Below are positions 52,520-60,969 of a stretch of DNA of 64,000 nt, one piece after another (position 1 is the first letter of the stretch; the number at the start of each line of letters is the position of its first letter). Source of the DNA: JAMHWF01 sp964371405 (lineage in GTDB: Bacteria > Pseudomonadota > Gammaproteobacteria > Burkholderiales > Burkholderiaceae_C); NCBI GenBank assembly GCA_964371405.1, contig CAYJLV010000017.1:8188-72187 (forward strand), read 5' to 3'. The notes under the pieces are model-generated. The model did not search any database and was not told the origin of the DNA. It saw only the letters and a list, made by a program, of their open reading frames with translations. Both the position numbers and the translations under genes were made by a program.

Positions 52520-53581
52520 GTGGCGACGCTGAAACTGAAGAAAACGACGACAACGACGCGGCGCGGCGATCGCCCGCCGCTGCGCGGCGCGGCGCCACGC
52601 CCGCGGCCGACGCTGACCGAGGCCCAGGCCGAGCGCGCCGAGCGCGCACGCGAGAGGGCGCAGACCGAGCGCAGCGAGCCGGCGCCGCCGCGGCGCGACT
52701 CCCGTGCGCCGACGCCGTCGAGCGGTACGCGAACCGCGGCGCCGAGGCCTGTGACAAGAAATCGCACCGCAGCAGCCGCGCGCCCGAAGCCGCCACCGCC
52801 CGACGCCGCGCGCGAAGGCGTGCGCCTGTCCAAGCGCATGAGCGAGCTCGGCCTCGCTTCGCGGCGCGAAGCCGACGAATGGATCGCACGCGGCTGGGTG
52901 CGCGTCGACGGCCGCGTCGTCGACGCGCTGGGTGCGCGCGTGCTGCCGCAGCAGCAGGTCAGCGTCGCGCCCGAGGCGGGTCGCGAGCAGGCCGAGCGCG
53001 TCACCGTGCTGCTCAACAAGCCGCTCGGCTACGTGAGCGGCCAGGCCGAGGACGGCCACGAGCCCGCCATCGTGCTCGTCACTGCGGCCAACCACTGGCG
53101 CAGCGACCCGTCGCCGCGCCAGTGGTCGCCGGGGCAGCGCCACCATCTCGCGCCTGCCGGTCGGCTCGACCTCGATTCGAGCGGCCTGCTGGTGCTGACG
53201 CAGGACGGCCGCATCGCGCGGCATCTTGTAGGCGACGATTCGAAGATCGAGAAGGAATACCTCGTGCGCGTGCGTTGCATCGATCCTGCACTGGCCGCGG
53301 CCGGCTCGCCGATGGAGGTGCTGCCGCCCGCCGCGCTCGAGCGGCTGCGCCACGGCCTGGTGCTCGACGGCGTCGCGCTGCAGCCGGCCAAGGTGTCGTG
53401 GCAGAGCGAGCAGCAGTTGCGCGTCGTGCTGCGCGAAGGCCGCAAACGCCAGATCCGCCGCATGTGCGAGCTGGTCGGCCTGCACGTCACGGCGCTGCAA
53501 CGAGTGCGCATCGGCCGCATCGCGCTCGGTGCGCTGCCGCCGGGGCAGTGGCGCTACCTGGGGCCGTTCGAGCGGTTCTGA
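52520..53581 (+). CDS. rluF: RluB/RluF-type rRNA pseudouridine synthase
   Basis: This is a 353-aa pseudouridine synthase starting at GTG 52520. Residues 1-100 are a disordered Arg/Pro/Ala-rich extension. An S4 domain follows (VRLSKRMSELGLASRREADEWI), then the RsuA-type catalytic core: LLNKPLGYVSGQ, the Asp motif GRLDLDSSGLLVL, YLVRVRC and GRKRQIRRMC. KPLGYVSGQ and the GHEPAIVL segment resemble RluF (23S U2604) more than RluB, but the specificity call is moderate. It is convergent with the PA2778-like gene, 35 bp apart. Confidence 0.82.
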   Translation: MATLKLKKTTTTTRRGDRPPLRGAAPRPRPTLTEAQAERAERARERAQTERSEPAPPRRDSRAPTPSSGTRTAAPRPVTRNRTAAAARPKPPPPDAAREGVRLSKRMSELGLASRREADEWIARGWVRVDGRVVDALGARVLPQQQVSVAPEAGREQAERVTVLLNKPLGYVSGQAEDGHEPAIVLVTAANHWRSDPSPRQWSPGQRHHLAPAGRLDLDSSGLLVLTQDGRIARHLVGDDSKIEKEYLVRVRCIDPALAAAGSPMEVLPPAALERLRHGLVLDGVALQPAKVSWQSEQQLRVVLREGRKRQIRRMCELVGLHVTALQRVRIGRIALGALPPGQWRYLGPFERF

Positions 53582-53616
53582 TATGAGCGCTGCACGGCCC
53601 TCGCACTCCGCGAGGT

Positions 53617-54600
53617 TCAATGCGGCCGAGGACGGGCGGGCACCTTCGCCGGAGCCGGCATCGCGTCGGTCCGCTGCATGAGTGCGCGCGCTGCATCGCT
53701 CCACTCGCCTCCGATCGTCAGCGCCTGCGCAGCAGCCTCACGCGCGCGCCGCCGCTCGCCGAGATCGAGCGCGATCGTGCCGGCGTTGATCCACGCGGCG
53801 GCGCTCGCATGGCGGCACGCTGTGCGTTCGAAGTGGTCGAGCGCGGCGCGCGGCCGGCCGGCGGCATGCAGCGTGTTCCCGACGCCGACGGCCAGCGTCA
53901 GGCTCGCCGGCCAGCGCGCGAGCGCCGTCTCGTAGCCGCGCAGCGCGGCCGCCGGCACAGCGACGCGCTCGAATGCGACGAGCGCCTGCGTCACCGAGGC
54001 TTCGCCGGCGGTCGCCGGCAGTGCCCCGGGCGTCAGCGCGACGAAGGCCCAGTGGCCGCTTCGTGCCCAGGTGTGCTCGAAGGTGCGCAGCGAAAGCGTC
54101 GCGCGCCGCGTCGTGCCCGAGCGCAGCACGACCTCGCCGGCGTCGAGGTCGTAGCCGATGAGCACGGCGTAATGCCAGCGCGGCGCGAAGGCGAGCGCCA
54201 GATTCTGCAGCACGACGATGGGGTGGCCGGCGGCGACTTCGCGCAGCAGCGCTTCGATCTCGCCCGGTAGCAGCGTGGCGACGGCACCGTGGCGGCGCGC
54301 GCCGCCGAGCATCTCGGCCTGCAGCGTGCCCTGGCGCGCCGGCAGGAAGACCTGCGCCGCCAGCGCCTCGGGCTGTGCCGACACCCCGGCCGCGCCGAGC
54401 GCGGTGGCAAGCGCGGCGGGGCCGCAGTGGTATTCGGTCTGCGCGAAGAACGGCGTCGAGTCGAGTTCGGCGCGACGCGGCAGGCCCGCGGGGGCGCGCG
54501 TGCCGAGCGCCGCCGTCTGCGACGGCGTCCAGCCGGCGCAGCCGCCGAGCGCCGCGGCACCAGCGGTCGCCAGTGCGGTGCGGCGCCGCAGGCCGATCAA
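53617..54600 (-). CDS. PA2778-family C39-like cysteine peptidase lipoprotein
   Basis: This 327-aa protein starts from TTG 54600, whose codon overlaps the stop of the upstream gene. The N-terminus has a lipobox (AALGGC, C21). The peptidase core has catalytic Cys59 in QTEYHCGPAALATAL and His in PRWHYAVLIGYD. The C-terminal third has two TPR-like helices (ETALARWPASLTLAVGVGN, AAWINAGTIALDLGERRRA). Members resemble bacteriocin-processing peptidases, but no ABC exporter is here. The pair with the PA2779-type gene is conserved in proteobacteria. The substrate is unknown. Confidence 0.82.
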   Translation of the reverse strand: MIGLRRRTALATAGAAALGGCAGWTPSQTAALGTRAPAGLPRRAELDSTPFFAQTEYHCGPAALATALGAAGVSAQPEALAAQVFLPARQGTLQAEMLGGARRHGAVATLLPGEIEALLREVAAGHPIVVLQNLALAFAPRWHYAVLIGYDLDAGEVVLRSGTTRRATLSLRTFEHTWARSGHWAFVALTPGALPATAGEASVTQALVAFERVAVPAAALRGYETALARWPASLTLAVGVGNTLHAAGRPRAALDHFERTACRHASAAAWINAGTIALDLGERRRAREAAAQALTIGGEWSDAARALMQRTDAMPAPAKVPARPRPH

Positions 54601-54998
54601 CGCAACGAGCGCGTGAACGGGAACACTTTCGTCAGGCCCAGGATGTCGGTGACGAGCAGCAGCACGAAGATGAAGACGATCACGCCCAGCACGTCGCTCG
54701 CGCCGGCGGGCGCACTGTCGATCTGCTGCGCAAGCTGCGCCGCCTCGGCGTCGGTCAGCGCAGCGACGCGCGCACGCACCTGCGCCGGGTCGACCCCGCG
54801 CTGCACCAGCGCCTGCGTGACGTCGGTGCGGGCCAGCGTCGCCAGCACCTGGCTGCGCGCGTCGCCGACGCCGGGCACGCGCTCGGCCGCGGCCACCTGC
54901 TCGGTGCCGATCAGCGCAGCTTGTGCGCTGTGCATGAAGCCTGCGTAGCTGAGGCACACAGCGACGAGCGCGGCGACCGGACGGGACATTCTCTTCAT
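54597..54998 (-). CDS. PA2779-family small exported membrane protein
   Basis: This 133-aa protein starts MKRMSRPVAALVAVCLSYAGFM, a signal peptide ending at HSAQA. A helical middle part follows (ARSQVLATLARTDVTQALVQRG, then RVAALTDAEAAQLAQQID). The C-terminal membrane segment is VLGVIVFIFVLLLVTDILG, followed by a short basic end (FTRSLR). The family occurs with the PA2778-type peptidase, and the 4-base overlap with that gene fits a functional pair. Its role is unknown. The start at 54998 is preferred to one 33 bases upstream. Confidence 0.82.
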   Translation of the reverse strand: MKRMSRPVAALVAVCLSYAGFMHSAQAALIGTEQVAAAERVPGVGDARSQVLATLARTDVTQALVQRGVDPAQVRARVAALTDAEAAQLAQQIDSAPAGASDVLGVIVFIFVLLLVTDILGLTKVFPFTRSLR

Positions 54999-55121
54999 GG
55001 CGAGTCTCCGGGGGTACAAGGGCTGGAACACGCGCGCATCGTACCCGCTGCGCGCGCCGCGCTGTCAGCGGATGCAACCGGCGAGTCGCGGTCGCGGCGA
55101 CCGTCCTGATAGTCTCGGCGC

Positions 55122-56372
55122 ATGAGGAGTCCGCCGCCCGCTGCCCCTTCCACCCCCTCGCCCCGCACGGTGGCGATCACGCTGACGCTGCTGCTGGCGA
55201 TCCAGCCGGTCGCGACGGACCTGTACCTGCCCTCGCTGCCGACGATCGCACACGCACTCGGTGCGACATCCAACGCTGCGCAGTTCACGCTTTCGACGCT
55301 GATCGTGTGCTTCGGCATCGGCCAGCTCGCCGTCGGCCCGCTGTCGGACCGCTACGGGCGGCGCCCCGTCGCGCTCACCGGGCTGGCGACGTTCGCCGCG
55401 GCCAGCGTGCTGGCCGCGCTGGCGCCGACCATCGGCTGGCTGATCGGCTGCCGCGCGCTGCAGGGGCTGGCGCTGGCCGCCAGCGTGACGACCGCACGCT
55501 CGATCATCCGTGACCTCTACGATCCGCTCGACGGTGCGCGCGTGATGTCGCGCGCGCTGACGGGGCTGGGCGCGATCGCCGTCATCGGCCCGCTGGTCGG
55601 CGGCCTGACCGTCACCGCGTTCGGCTGGCGCGCCGTGATGCTCGTGCTCGCCCTGTTCGGCACCGCCGCGCTGGCCTGGGTCGCGCTGCGCTGCGACGAG
55701 ACCGCGCCGCAGCGCGATGCGCTCGCCACCCGGCCGGCGACGCTGCTGCGCAACTGGGTCGAGGTGCTGCGCGACCCGACCTTCGGCGCCTTCGCGCTGC
55801 TCGGCGCGGCGAGCTACGTCGGGCTGTTCGTCTTTCTCGCCACGTCGTCGTTCGTGTTCATCGACACGCTCGGCATCAGCCGCGCAGGCTACGGCGCATT
55901 CTCGTCTTCGCAGTCGTTCGCATACCTGCTGGGCACCCTGCTGTGCCGGCGCCTGCTCGGCCGCGGCGGTTTGCGCAGCACCGTGCGCATCGGCGCCGCC
56001 TTCTCGCTGACCGGCGGCGTCGCGATGGCGGCGCTGGCGCTGGCCGGAGTGCACAACGTCTGGGCCATCATCGTGCCGCAGTGGTTGTTCATGATCGGCC
56101 ACGGCATCCACCAGCCCTGCGCCCAGGCGGGTGCCGTCGGGCCGTTCCCGGAGAAGGCGGGCACGGCGGCCTCGCTGTCGGGCTTCGTCATGATGGCCGC
56201 GGCGTTCATGGTCGGCCTCGTGCTCGGCCGCAGCTTCGACGGCACGGTCTACCCGCTGGCGCTGTCCATCGGCGCCAGCGGCGTGGCCGTCGCGGCCGTC
56301 GCCTGGACCCTGGTGCAGCGGCTTGGCGACGTGCAACGCGCGCCCGCGCTCGGCGCCGCGGGCAACGCATGA
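55122..56372 (+). CDS. Bcr/CflA-family multidrug efflux MFS transporter
   Basis: This 416-aa drug:proton antiporter has 12 membrane segments. The family start pattern is seen in LLLAIQPVATDLYLPSLPTIA, then GQLAVGPLSDRYGRRPVAL (motif A) and LIGCRALQGLALAASVTTARSIIRDLY (in part RALQGLALAAS). GLGAIAVIGPLVGG is motif C of the export type. The substrate is not predictable. Its stop overlaps the miaA ATG (ATGA). Confidence 0.9.
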   Translation: MRSPPPAAPSTPSPRTVAITLTLLLAIQPVATDLYLPSLPTIAHALGATSNAAQFTLSTLIVCFGIGQLAVGPLSDRYGRRPVALTGLATFAAASVLAALAPTIGWLIGCRALQGLALAASVTTARSIIRDLYDPLDGARVMSRALTGLGAIAVIGPLVGGLTVTAFGWRAVMLVLALFGTAALAWVALRCDETAPQRDALATRPATLLRNWVEVLRDPTFGAFALLGAASYVGLFVFLATSSFVFIDTLGISRAGYGAFSSSQSFAYLLGTLLCRRLLGRGGLRSTVRIGAAFSLTGGVAMAALALAGVHNVWAIIVPQWLFMIGHGIHQPCAQAGAVGPFPEKAGTAASLSGFVMMAAAFMVGLVLGRSFDGTVYPLALSIGASGVAVAAVAWTLVQRLGDVQRAPALGAAGNA

Positions 56373-57298
56373 GGCTACGGGCGATCGCGCTCGCCGGGCC
56401 GACGGCCGCCGGCAAGACGGCCGCGGCGCTGGCGATCGCGCATGCGCTGCCGGTCGAGATCGTCAGCGTCGACTCGGCGCTCGTCTACCGCGGCATGGAC
56501 ATCGGCACGGCCAAGCCGGGCGCCGGGGAACGCGCGCTCGTGCCGCACCACCTGATCGACATCCGCGATCCGGCCGAGCCCTATTCCGCGGCGCAGTTCG
56601 TCGCCGACGCGCGCCGGCTCGCCGGCGAGATCGCGGCGCGCGGCCGCGTCGCGCTGCTGGTGGGCGGCACGATGCTCTACTACAAGGCGCTGACCGAAGG
56701 GCTCGACGCAATGCCGGCCGCCGACCCGGCGCTGCGCGCCGAGATCGACGCCGAGGCCGCGCGCGCAGGCTGGGCCGCGCTGCACGACGAACTGCGCCGC
56801 GTCGACCCGGCGACGGCGGCGCGCGTACCGCCCGGCGACACGCAGCGCATCCAGCGCGCGCTGGAGGTGTGGCGCGCCAGCGGCCGGGCGCTGTCGGACT
56901 GGCAGCGCGGCGCGGGAGCGCGCGAGCGCTGGCCGCTGCCGCTGCTGGCGCTGGAGCCGCGCGAGCGCGGCTGGCTGCACGCGCGCATCGCCGAGCGCTT
57001 CCGAAGCATGCTCGACGCCGGCTTCATCGACGAGGTGCGCGCCCTGCGCGCGCGCGGCGACCTGCATGCGCGGCTGCCGTCGATGCGCGCGGTCGGCTAC
57101 CGTCAGGCCTGGGAGGCGCTCGACAGCGGGCGCCTCGACGAACTGCCCGAGCGCGCCATCGCGGCAACGCGCCAGCTCGCCAAGCGCCAGCTCACCTGGC
57201 TGCGCAGCATGCCGGCGCGCCGCGTGATCGCCTGCGACGATGCCGATGCGGCGGCGCAGGCCGTCGCCGCTGCGTTGGCCCTCGCGCGCCAGGGCTGA
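56369..57298 (+). CDS. miaA: tRNA dimethylallyltransferase MiaA
   Basis: MiaA adds the isopentenyl group to A37 of tRNAs that read codons starting with U. The 309-aa protein has the P-loop GPTAAGKTAAALAIA, the catalytic Asp region VSVDSALVYRGMDIGTAKP, LVGGTMLYYKALTEGL and QRIQRALEVWRASG. All are conserved. The insertion domain for tRNA is complete. It starts within the efflux gene stop and precedes the ABC ATPase by 4 bp. No hfq follows, unlike in E. coli. Confidence 0.97.
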   Translation: MRLRAIALAGPTAAGKTAAALAIAHALPVEIVSVDSALVYRGMDIGTAKPGAGERALVPHHLIDIRDPAEPYSAAQFVADARRLAGEIAARGRVALLVGGTMLYYKALTEGLDAMPAADPALRAEIDAEAARAGWAALHDELRRVDPATAARVPPGDTQRIQRALEVWRASGRALSDWQRGAGARERWPLPLLALEPRERGWLHARIAERFRSMLDAGFIDEVRALRARGDLHARLPSMRAVGYRQAWEALDSGRLDELPERAIAATRQLAKRQLTWLRSMPARRVIACDDADAAAQAVAAALALARQG

Positions 57299-57302
57299 TG
57301 CG

Positions 57303-57971
57303 ATGGCGCTGCTCGAAGTCCGCGGCCTCGCCAAGCGCTACGGCGACACGCCCGTGTTCGGCGGCGTCGACCTCGACGTGGCGGCCGGCGAAGTCGTCGC
57401 GCTGCTCGGCGAGTCGGGCGTCGGCAAGTCGACGCTGCTCAACTGCATCGCCGGGCTCGACCACATCGACGCCGGCACGGTGCAGCTCGACGGCACGGCG
57501 ATCGACGGGCTCGACGAGCGCGCGCAGGCGCTGCTGCGCCGCGAGCAGCTCGGTTTCGTGTTCCAGGCCTTCCACGTGCTGCCGCACCTGAGCGTGGCGC
57601 ACAACGTGGCGCTGCCGCTGCTGCTGCAAGGCCGGCCCGACGACGCGCGCGTCGCGAGCATGCTCGAGGCCGTCGGGCTCGGCGGGCTGGGCGCGCGCAT
57701 GCCGCGCACGCTGTCGGGCGGCCAGCTGCAGCGCGTCGCGATCGCGCGCGCGCTGGTGCACGGCCCGCGCCTCGTGCTCGCCGATGAACCCACCGGCAAC
57801 CTCGACCCGAAGACTGCCGCGCGTGTGCTGGACCTGCTCGTTGCGCAGACGCGCGCCGGCGGCGCAGCCTGCCTGCTGGCGACGCATTCGCGCGTCGCCG
57901 CGCAGCGCGCCGACCGCGTGCTGCGCCTCACCGTCGACGGCATCGTCGACGACGCCAGCACAGTCGACTGA
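57303..57971 (+). CDS. ABC transporter ATP-binding protein (LolD/MacB type)
   Basis: This 222-aa ATPase has Walker A GESGVGKSTLLNC, signature LSGGQLQRVAIARALV, Walker B LVLADEPTGNLD and the switch His in LATHS. The sequence class is that of LolD/FtsE/MacB exporters, whose permeases are of FtsX type. The matching permease lies at 58471, separated by a small exported protein. With the 60969 gene this makes an AttEFGH-like set. Substrate unknown, perhaps a lipid or lipoprotein. Confidence 0.92.
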   Translation: MALLEVRGLAKRYGDTPVFGGVDLDVAAGEVVALLGESGVGKSTLLNCIAGLDHIDAGTVQLDGTAIDGLDERAQALLRREQLGFVFQAFHVLPHLSVAHNVALPLLLQGRPDDARVASMLEAVGLGGLGARMPRTLSGGQLQRVAIARALVHGPRLVLADEPTGNLDPKTAARVLDLLVAQTRAGGAACLLATHSRVAAQRADRVLRLTVDGIVDDASTVD

Positions 57972-58105
57972 GACGCGCAAGCGCCGGCCCCGCGAGCGGG
58001 GGTGCTTCCCACAGTCATGGGAGGGCGCGCGGCAGTCGGTCTGCCTAGAGTGGCGCCACGGTGTGCAGCCGCCGGCGCACCCGCTCTCGGCCCGCTCAGT
58101 CGTCC

Positions 58106-58405
58106 ATGATGAAACGCACCGCAGTCCTCGCCGCTCTCGCCATTGCGCTGGCCGCCACGGCCATGGCCTCGCCCTCCGACACCGCGAAGCCGACGTCGTC
58201 CACGGATACCGTCGTCGCCGGCCCCGCACCGACCGCCGACGCAGCGGCGGCGCAGCGCAAGGCTGCACCGCAACCGTCGACCCACCAGGTCCAGTCGACG
58301 CAGCCGGCCTCGGGGGATCGCGAGTTCTATGCGTTGATGGCGGCTTCGCTGCTCGCGATCGGCGCACTGTTCTGGCGCCGGCGCGGCAGCACCGAAGAAG
58401 GCTGA
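58106..58405 (+). CDS. Small exported protein with C-terminal membrane anchor, unknown function
   Basis: This is a 99-aa protein (MMKRTAVLAALAIALAATAMA) with a clear signal peptide. A Thr/Ser/Ala/Pro-rich mature part follows, then a C-terminal hydrophobic segment with basic end, FYALMAASLLAIGALFWRRRG. The tail looks like a sorting or anchor signal of the hydrophobic-plus-Arg type (PEP-CTERM-like), but the PEP triplet is missing. It is inserted between the ABC ATPase and its permease. I recognise no family. A repeat follows its stop. Confidence 0.55.
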   Translation: MMKRTAVLAALAIALAATAMASPSDTAKPTSSTDTVVAGPAPTADAAAAQRKAAPQPSTHQVQSTQPASGDREFYALMAASLLAIGALFWRRRGSTEEG

Positions 58406-58413
58406 CCCGCTAC

Positions 58414-58449
58414 TGAGGGCCCCCGGGGCCGGGCTGCACCCAGCCCGCC
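58414..58449. repeat. Palindromic repeat, second copy
   Basis: This sequence (GGGGCCGGGCTGCACCCAGCC core) is nearly identical over 36 bases to the minus strand of 42860-42895. It lies in the 65-bp gap between the small exported protein and the permease gene. Inner arms GGGCTG and CAGCCC form a hairpin. Confidence 0.7.
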
Positions 58450-58470
58450 GCGCGCCACAATCGGCGCACG

Positions 58471-60969
58471 ATGATCGCGCTGCTGCGCACCCTGACCTGG
58501 CCCGAACTGCGCCGCCACCCGCTGCGCCAGGCGATGGCGCTCGTCGCCGTCGCGCTCGGCGTCGCGCTCGCCTGGTCGGTGCACTTGATCCACGCCTCGG
58601 CGCTGGCCGAGTTCGGCGCCGCGGTGCGCGCCGTCGACGGCCAGCCCGACTTCGAGCTGCGCGCGCAGCGCGGCGGCTTCGACGAGGCTCTGTATGCGCG
58701 TGTCGCGACGCACCGGCTCGTCGCGCAGGCCAGCCCCATCATCGAGATCGACGCCTATGCACTCGGCGCCGACGGCCGGCGCGTGGCGCTGCGCGTGATC
58801 GGCATCGACGCCTTCGCCGCTGCGGCGCTGACGCCGGCGCTGCTGCCGCGCGGCGCGCCCGGCGCAGCGCGCAGCGCCGCGCTCGACCCGCAGGCGGCCT
58901 TCGTCAACGAGGCCGCGCGCCGCGCCTTCGGCGACGCCGGGACGCTGCGCGTGCAGAGCGGCCTGGCGACGGTGGGCTTCGCGCTGCGCGGCAGCGTCGC
59001 CGCCGACGGTCCGCCGCTGGCCGTGATCGACATCGCCGGCGTGCAGCAGCATTTCGGCTGGCTCGGCCGGCTCGGCCGCATCGACGTGCGCCTCGTGCCG
59101 GGCGCCGACCGCGCGACGACGCTGCGCGAGTTCGAGCTGCCGCCCGGCGTGCGCGCCGCCGCGCCCGACGAGGCGGCGCTGCGCGTCTCGAACCTGTCGC
59201 GCGCCTACCGCGTCAACCTCGGCGTGCTGGCGCTGGTCGCCCTCTTCACCGGCGCCTTTCTCGTCTACTCGGTGCTGGCGCTGTCGGTGGCGCAGCGCCA
59301 GCCGCAGTTCGCGCTGCTCGGCGTGCTCGGCCTCGCGGCGCGCGAGCGGCTCGCGCTGGTGGTCGCCGAGGCGGCGCTCGTCGGCACGGCGGGCAGCGCA
59401 CTCGGCATCGCCGGCGGCACGCTGATTGCGCAGCAGGCGCTGCAGCGCCTCGGCGGCGACCTCGGCGGCGGCTACTTCCGCAGCCTCGCGCCGGCGCTGC
59501 AGTTCGATGCCGGCGCGGCGCTCGGCTACGCGGTGGTGGGCATCGTCGCCGCGCTCGTCGCCGGCTGGATTCCGGCGCGCGCCGCGGCGCGCATCGCCCC
59601 CGCGCAGGCGCTCAAGGGCCTCGGCGCCGCGCATGCGACGCTGCACCGCGCCTGGGGCCCGGTGCTGCTCGGCGCCGGTGCGCTGCTCGCGTTCGCTCCG
59701 GCGGTCGGCGGCATTCCGCTCGCGGCCTATGCCTCGGTGGCGTGCCTGCTGGTCGGCGGTATCGCCTGCGTGCCGTGGGCGGTGCAGGCGCTGCTCGGCG
59801 CCGTCGCGCCGCCGCGCGGTGCGCTGGCGCTGCTGGCCGTCGAGCGCGCGCGCGACCGGCGCGACACGGCGACCGTCGCGATGGCGGGCGTCGTCGCCAG
59901 CCTGGCGCTCGCCGTCGCGCTGACGGTGATGGTGGCGAGCTTTCGCGACGCCGTGACGCGCTGGCTCGACGCCGTGCTGCCGGCCGAGCTGTACCTGCGC
60001 ACCGCGACGAACAGCGCAGCCGGCGACGCCGCCTTCCTGCCGCCGGCGCTGGTCGAAGCGATCGGGCGCATCGATGGCGTGGCGCGCGCCGAGGCGCAGC
60101 GCGCCGTGCCGCTGCAGCTCGACGCGACGCGGCCCGACGTCGTGCTGCTCGCGCGCGAGACCGGCACCGCGGGCGAGCGCCTGCCGCTGGTCGGCGATGT
60201 CGCGCCGGCGCAGCCCGGGCGCGTGTCGATCTGGGCCAGCGAGGCGACGGCGCGGCTCTACGGCGCGCGCGCCGGCAGCGACTTCGCGCTGCCGCTGCCC
60301 GACGGCACGCGCATCGACGCTCGGGTGCGCGGCGTGTGGCGCGACTACGCGCGCCAGCACGGCTCGATCGCCATCGCGCTCGCCGACTTCCGCCGCCTGA
60401 GCGGTGACCGCCGCGTCAACGACGTCGCGCTGTGGCTTGCGCGCGGCGCCGACGCGGCGAAGGTGCAGGCGGCGATCCGTGCCGCGGCAGGCGCGCCGGC
60501 GCTGATCGACTTCGCGACGCCGGGCGAGCTGCGCGCCGTCTCGCTGCGCATCTTCGACCGCAGCTTCGCCGTCACCTATGCATTGCAGGCGGTGGCGATC
60601 GCCATCGGGCTGGTCGGCGTCGCCGCGAGCTTCTCGACGCAGGTGCTGGCGCGCCGGCGCGAGTTCGCGCTGCTCGCGCACCTGGGGCTGACGCGGCGCG
60701 AGCTGCTCGGCGTCGTCGCCGCCGAGGGCGCGGTCTGGTCGGCGGCCGGTGCGCTGCTCGGCGTCGCGCTCGGCATTGCCGTCGCCGTCGTGCTGGTGCA
60801 CGTCGTCAACCCGCAGAGCTTTCACTGGACGATGGATCTGCTGCTGCCGTGGGCGCGGCTCGGCGTGCTCGCCGGCGCCGTCGTCGCTGCCGGCACGGCG
60901 ACCGCCGCGCTCGCGACGCAGCACGCCGCGCCGCGCGACCTGGCGCTCGCCGCGAAGGAGGACGACTGA
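58471..60969 (+). CDS. FtsX-type ABC transporter permease
   Basis: This 832-aa membrane permease has two FtsX/MacB-type halves. Residues 18-35 and about 250-380 contain the first set of membrane helices (VNLGVLALVALFTGAFLVYSV), and about 390-450 and 470-490 the middle ones. Helices near 700-815 form the last set (LQAVAIAIGLVGVAASF, AAGALLGVALGIAVAV). Two large periplasmic domains separate them. It is the permease for the ATPase at 57303. The stop overlaps the start of the CrtC/AttH-like gene (TGATG). Size and layout match AttFG-like or LolCE-like permeases fused in one chain. Confidence 0.9.
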   Translation: MIALLRTLTWPELRRHPLRQAMALVAVALGVALAWSVHLIHASALAEFGAAVRAVDGQPDFELRAQRGGFDEALYARVATHRLVAQASPIIEIDAYALGADGRRVALRVIGIDAFAAAALTPALLPRGAPGAARSAALDPQAAFVNEAARRAFGDAGTLRVQSGLATVGFALRGSVAADGPPLAVIDIAGVQQHFGWLGRLGRIDVRLVPGADRATTLREFELPPGVRAAAPDEAALRVSNLSRAYRVNLGVLALVALFTGAFLVYSVLALSVAQRQPQFALLGVLGLAARERLALVVAEAALVGTAGSALGIAGGTLIAQQALQRLGGDLGGGYFRSLAPALQFDAGAALGYAVVGIVAALVAGWIPARAAARIAPAQALKGLGAAHATLHRAWGPVLLGAGALLAFAPAVGGIPLAAYASVACLLVGGIACVPWAVQALLGAVAPPRGALALLAVERARDRRDTATVAMAGVVASLALAVALTVMVASFRDAVTRWLDAVLPAELYLRTATNSAAGDAAFLPPALVEAIGRIDGVARAEAQRAVPLQLDATRPDVVLLARETGTAGERLPLVGDVAPAQPGRVSIWASEATARLYGARAGSDFALPLPDGTRIDARVRGVWRDYARQHGSIAIALADFRRLSGDRRVNDVALWLARGADAAKVQAAIRAAAGAPALIDFATPGELRAVSLRIFDRSFAVTYALQAVAIAIGLVGVAASFSTQVLARRREFALLAHLGLTRRELLGVVAAEGAVWSAAGALLGVALGIAVAVVLVHVVNPQSFHWTMDLLLPWARLGVLAGAVVAAGTATAALATQHAAPRDLALAAKEDD

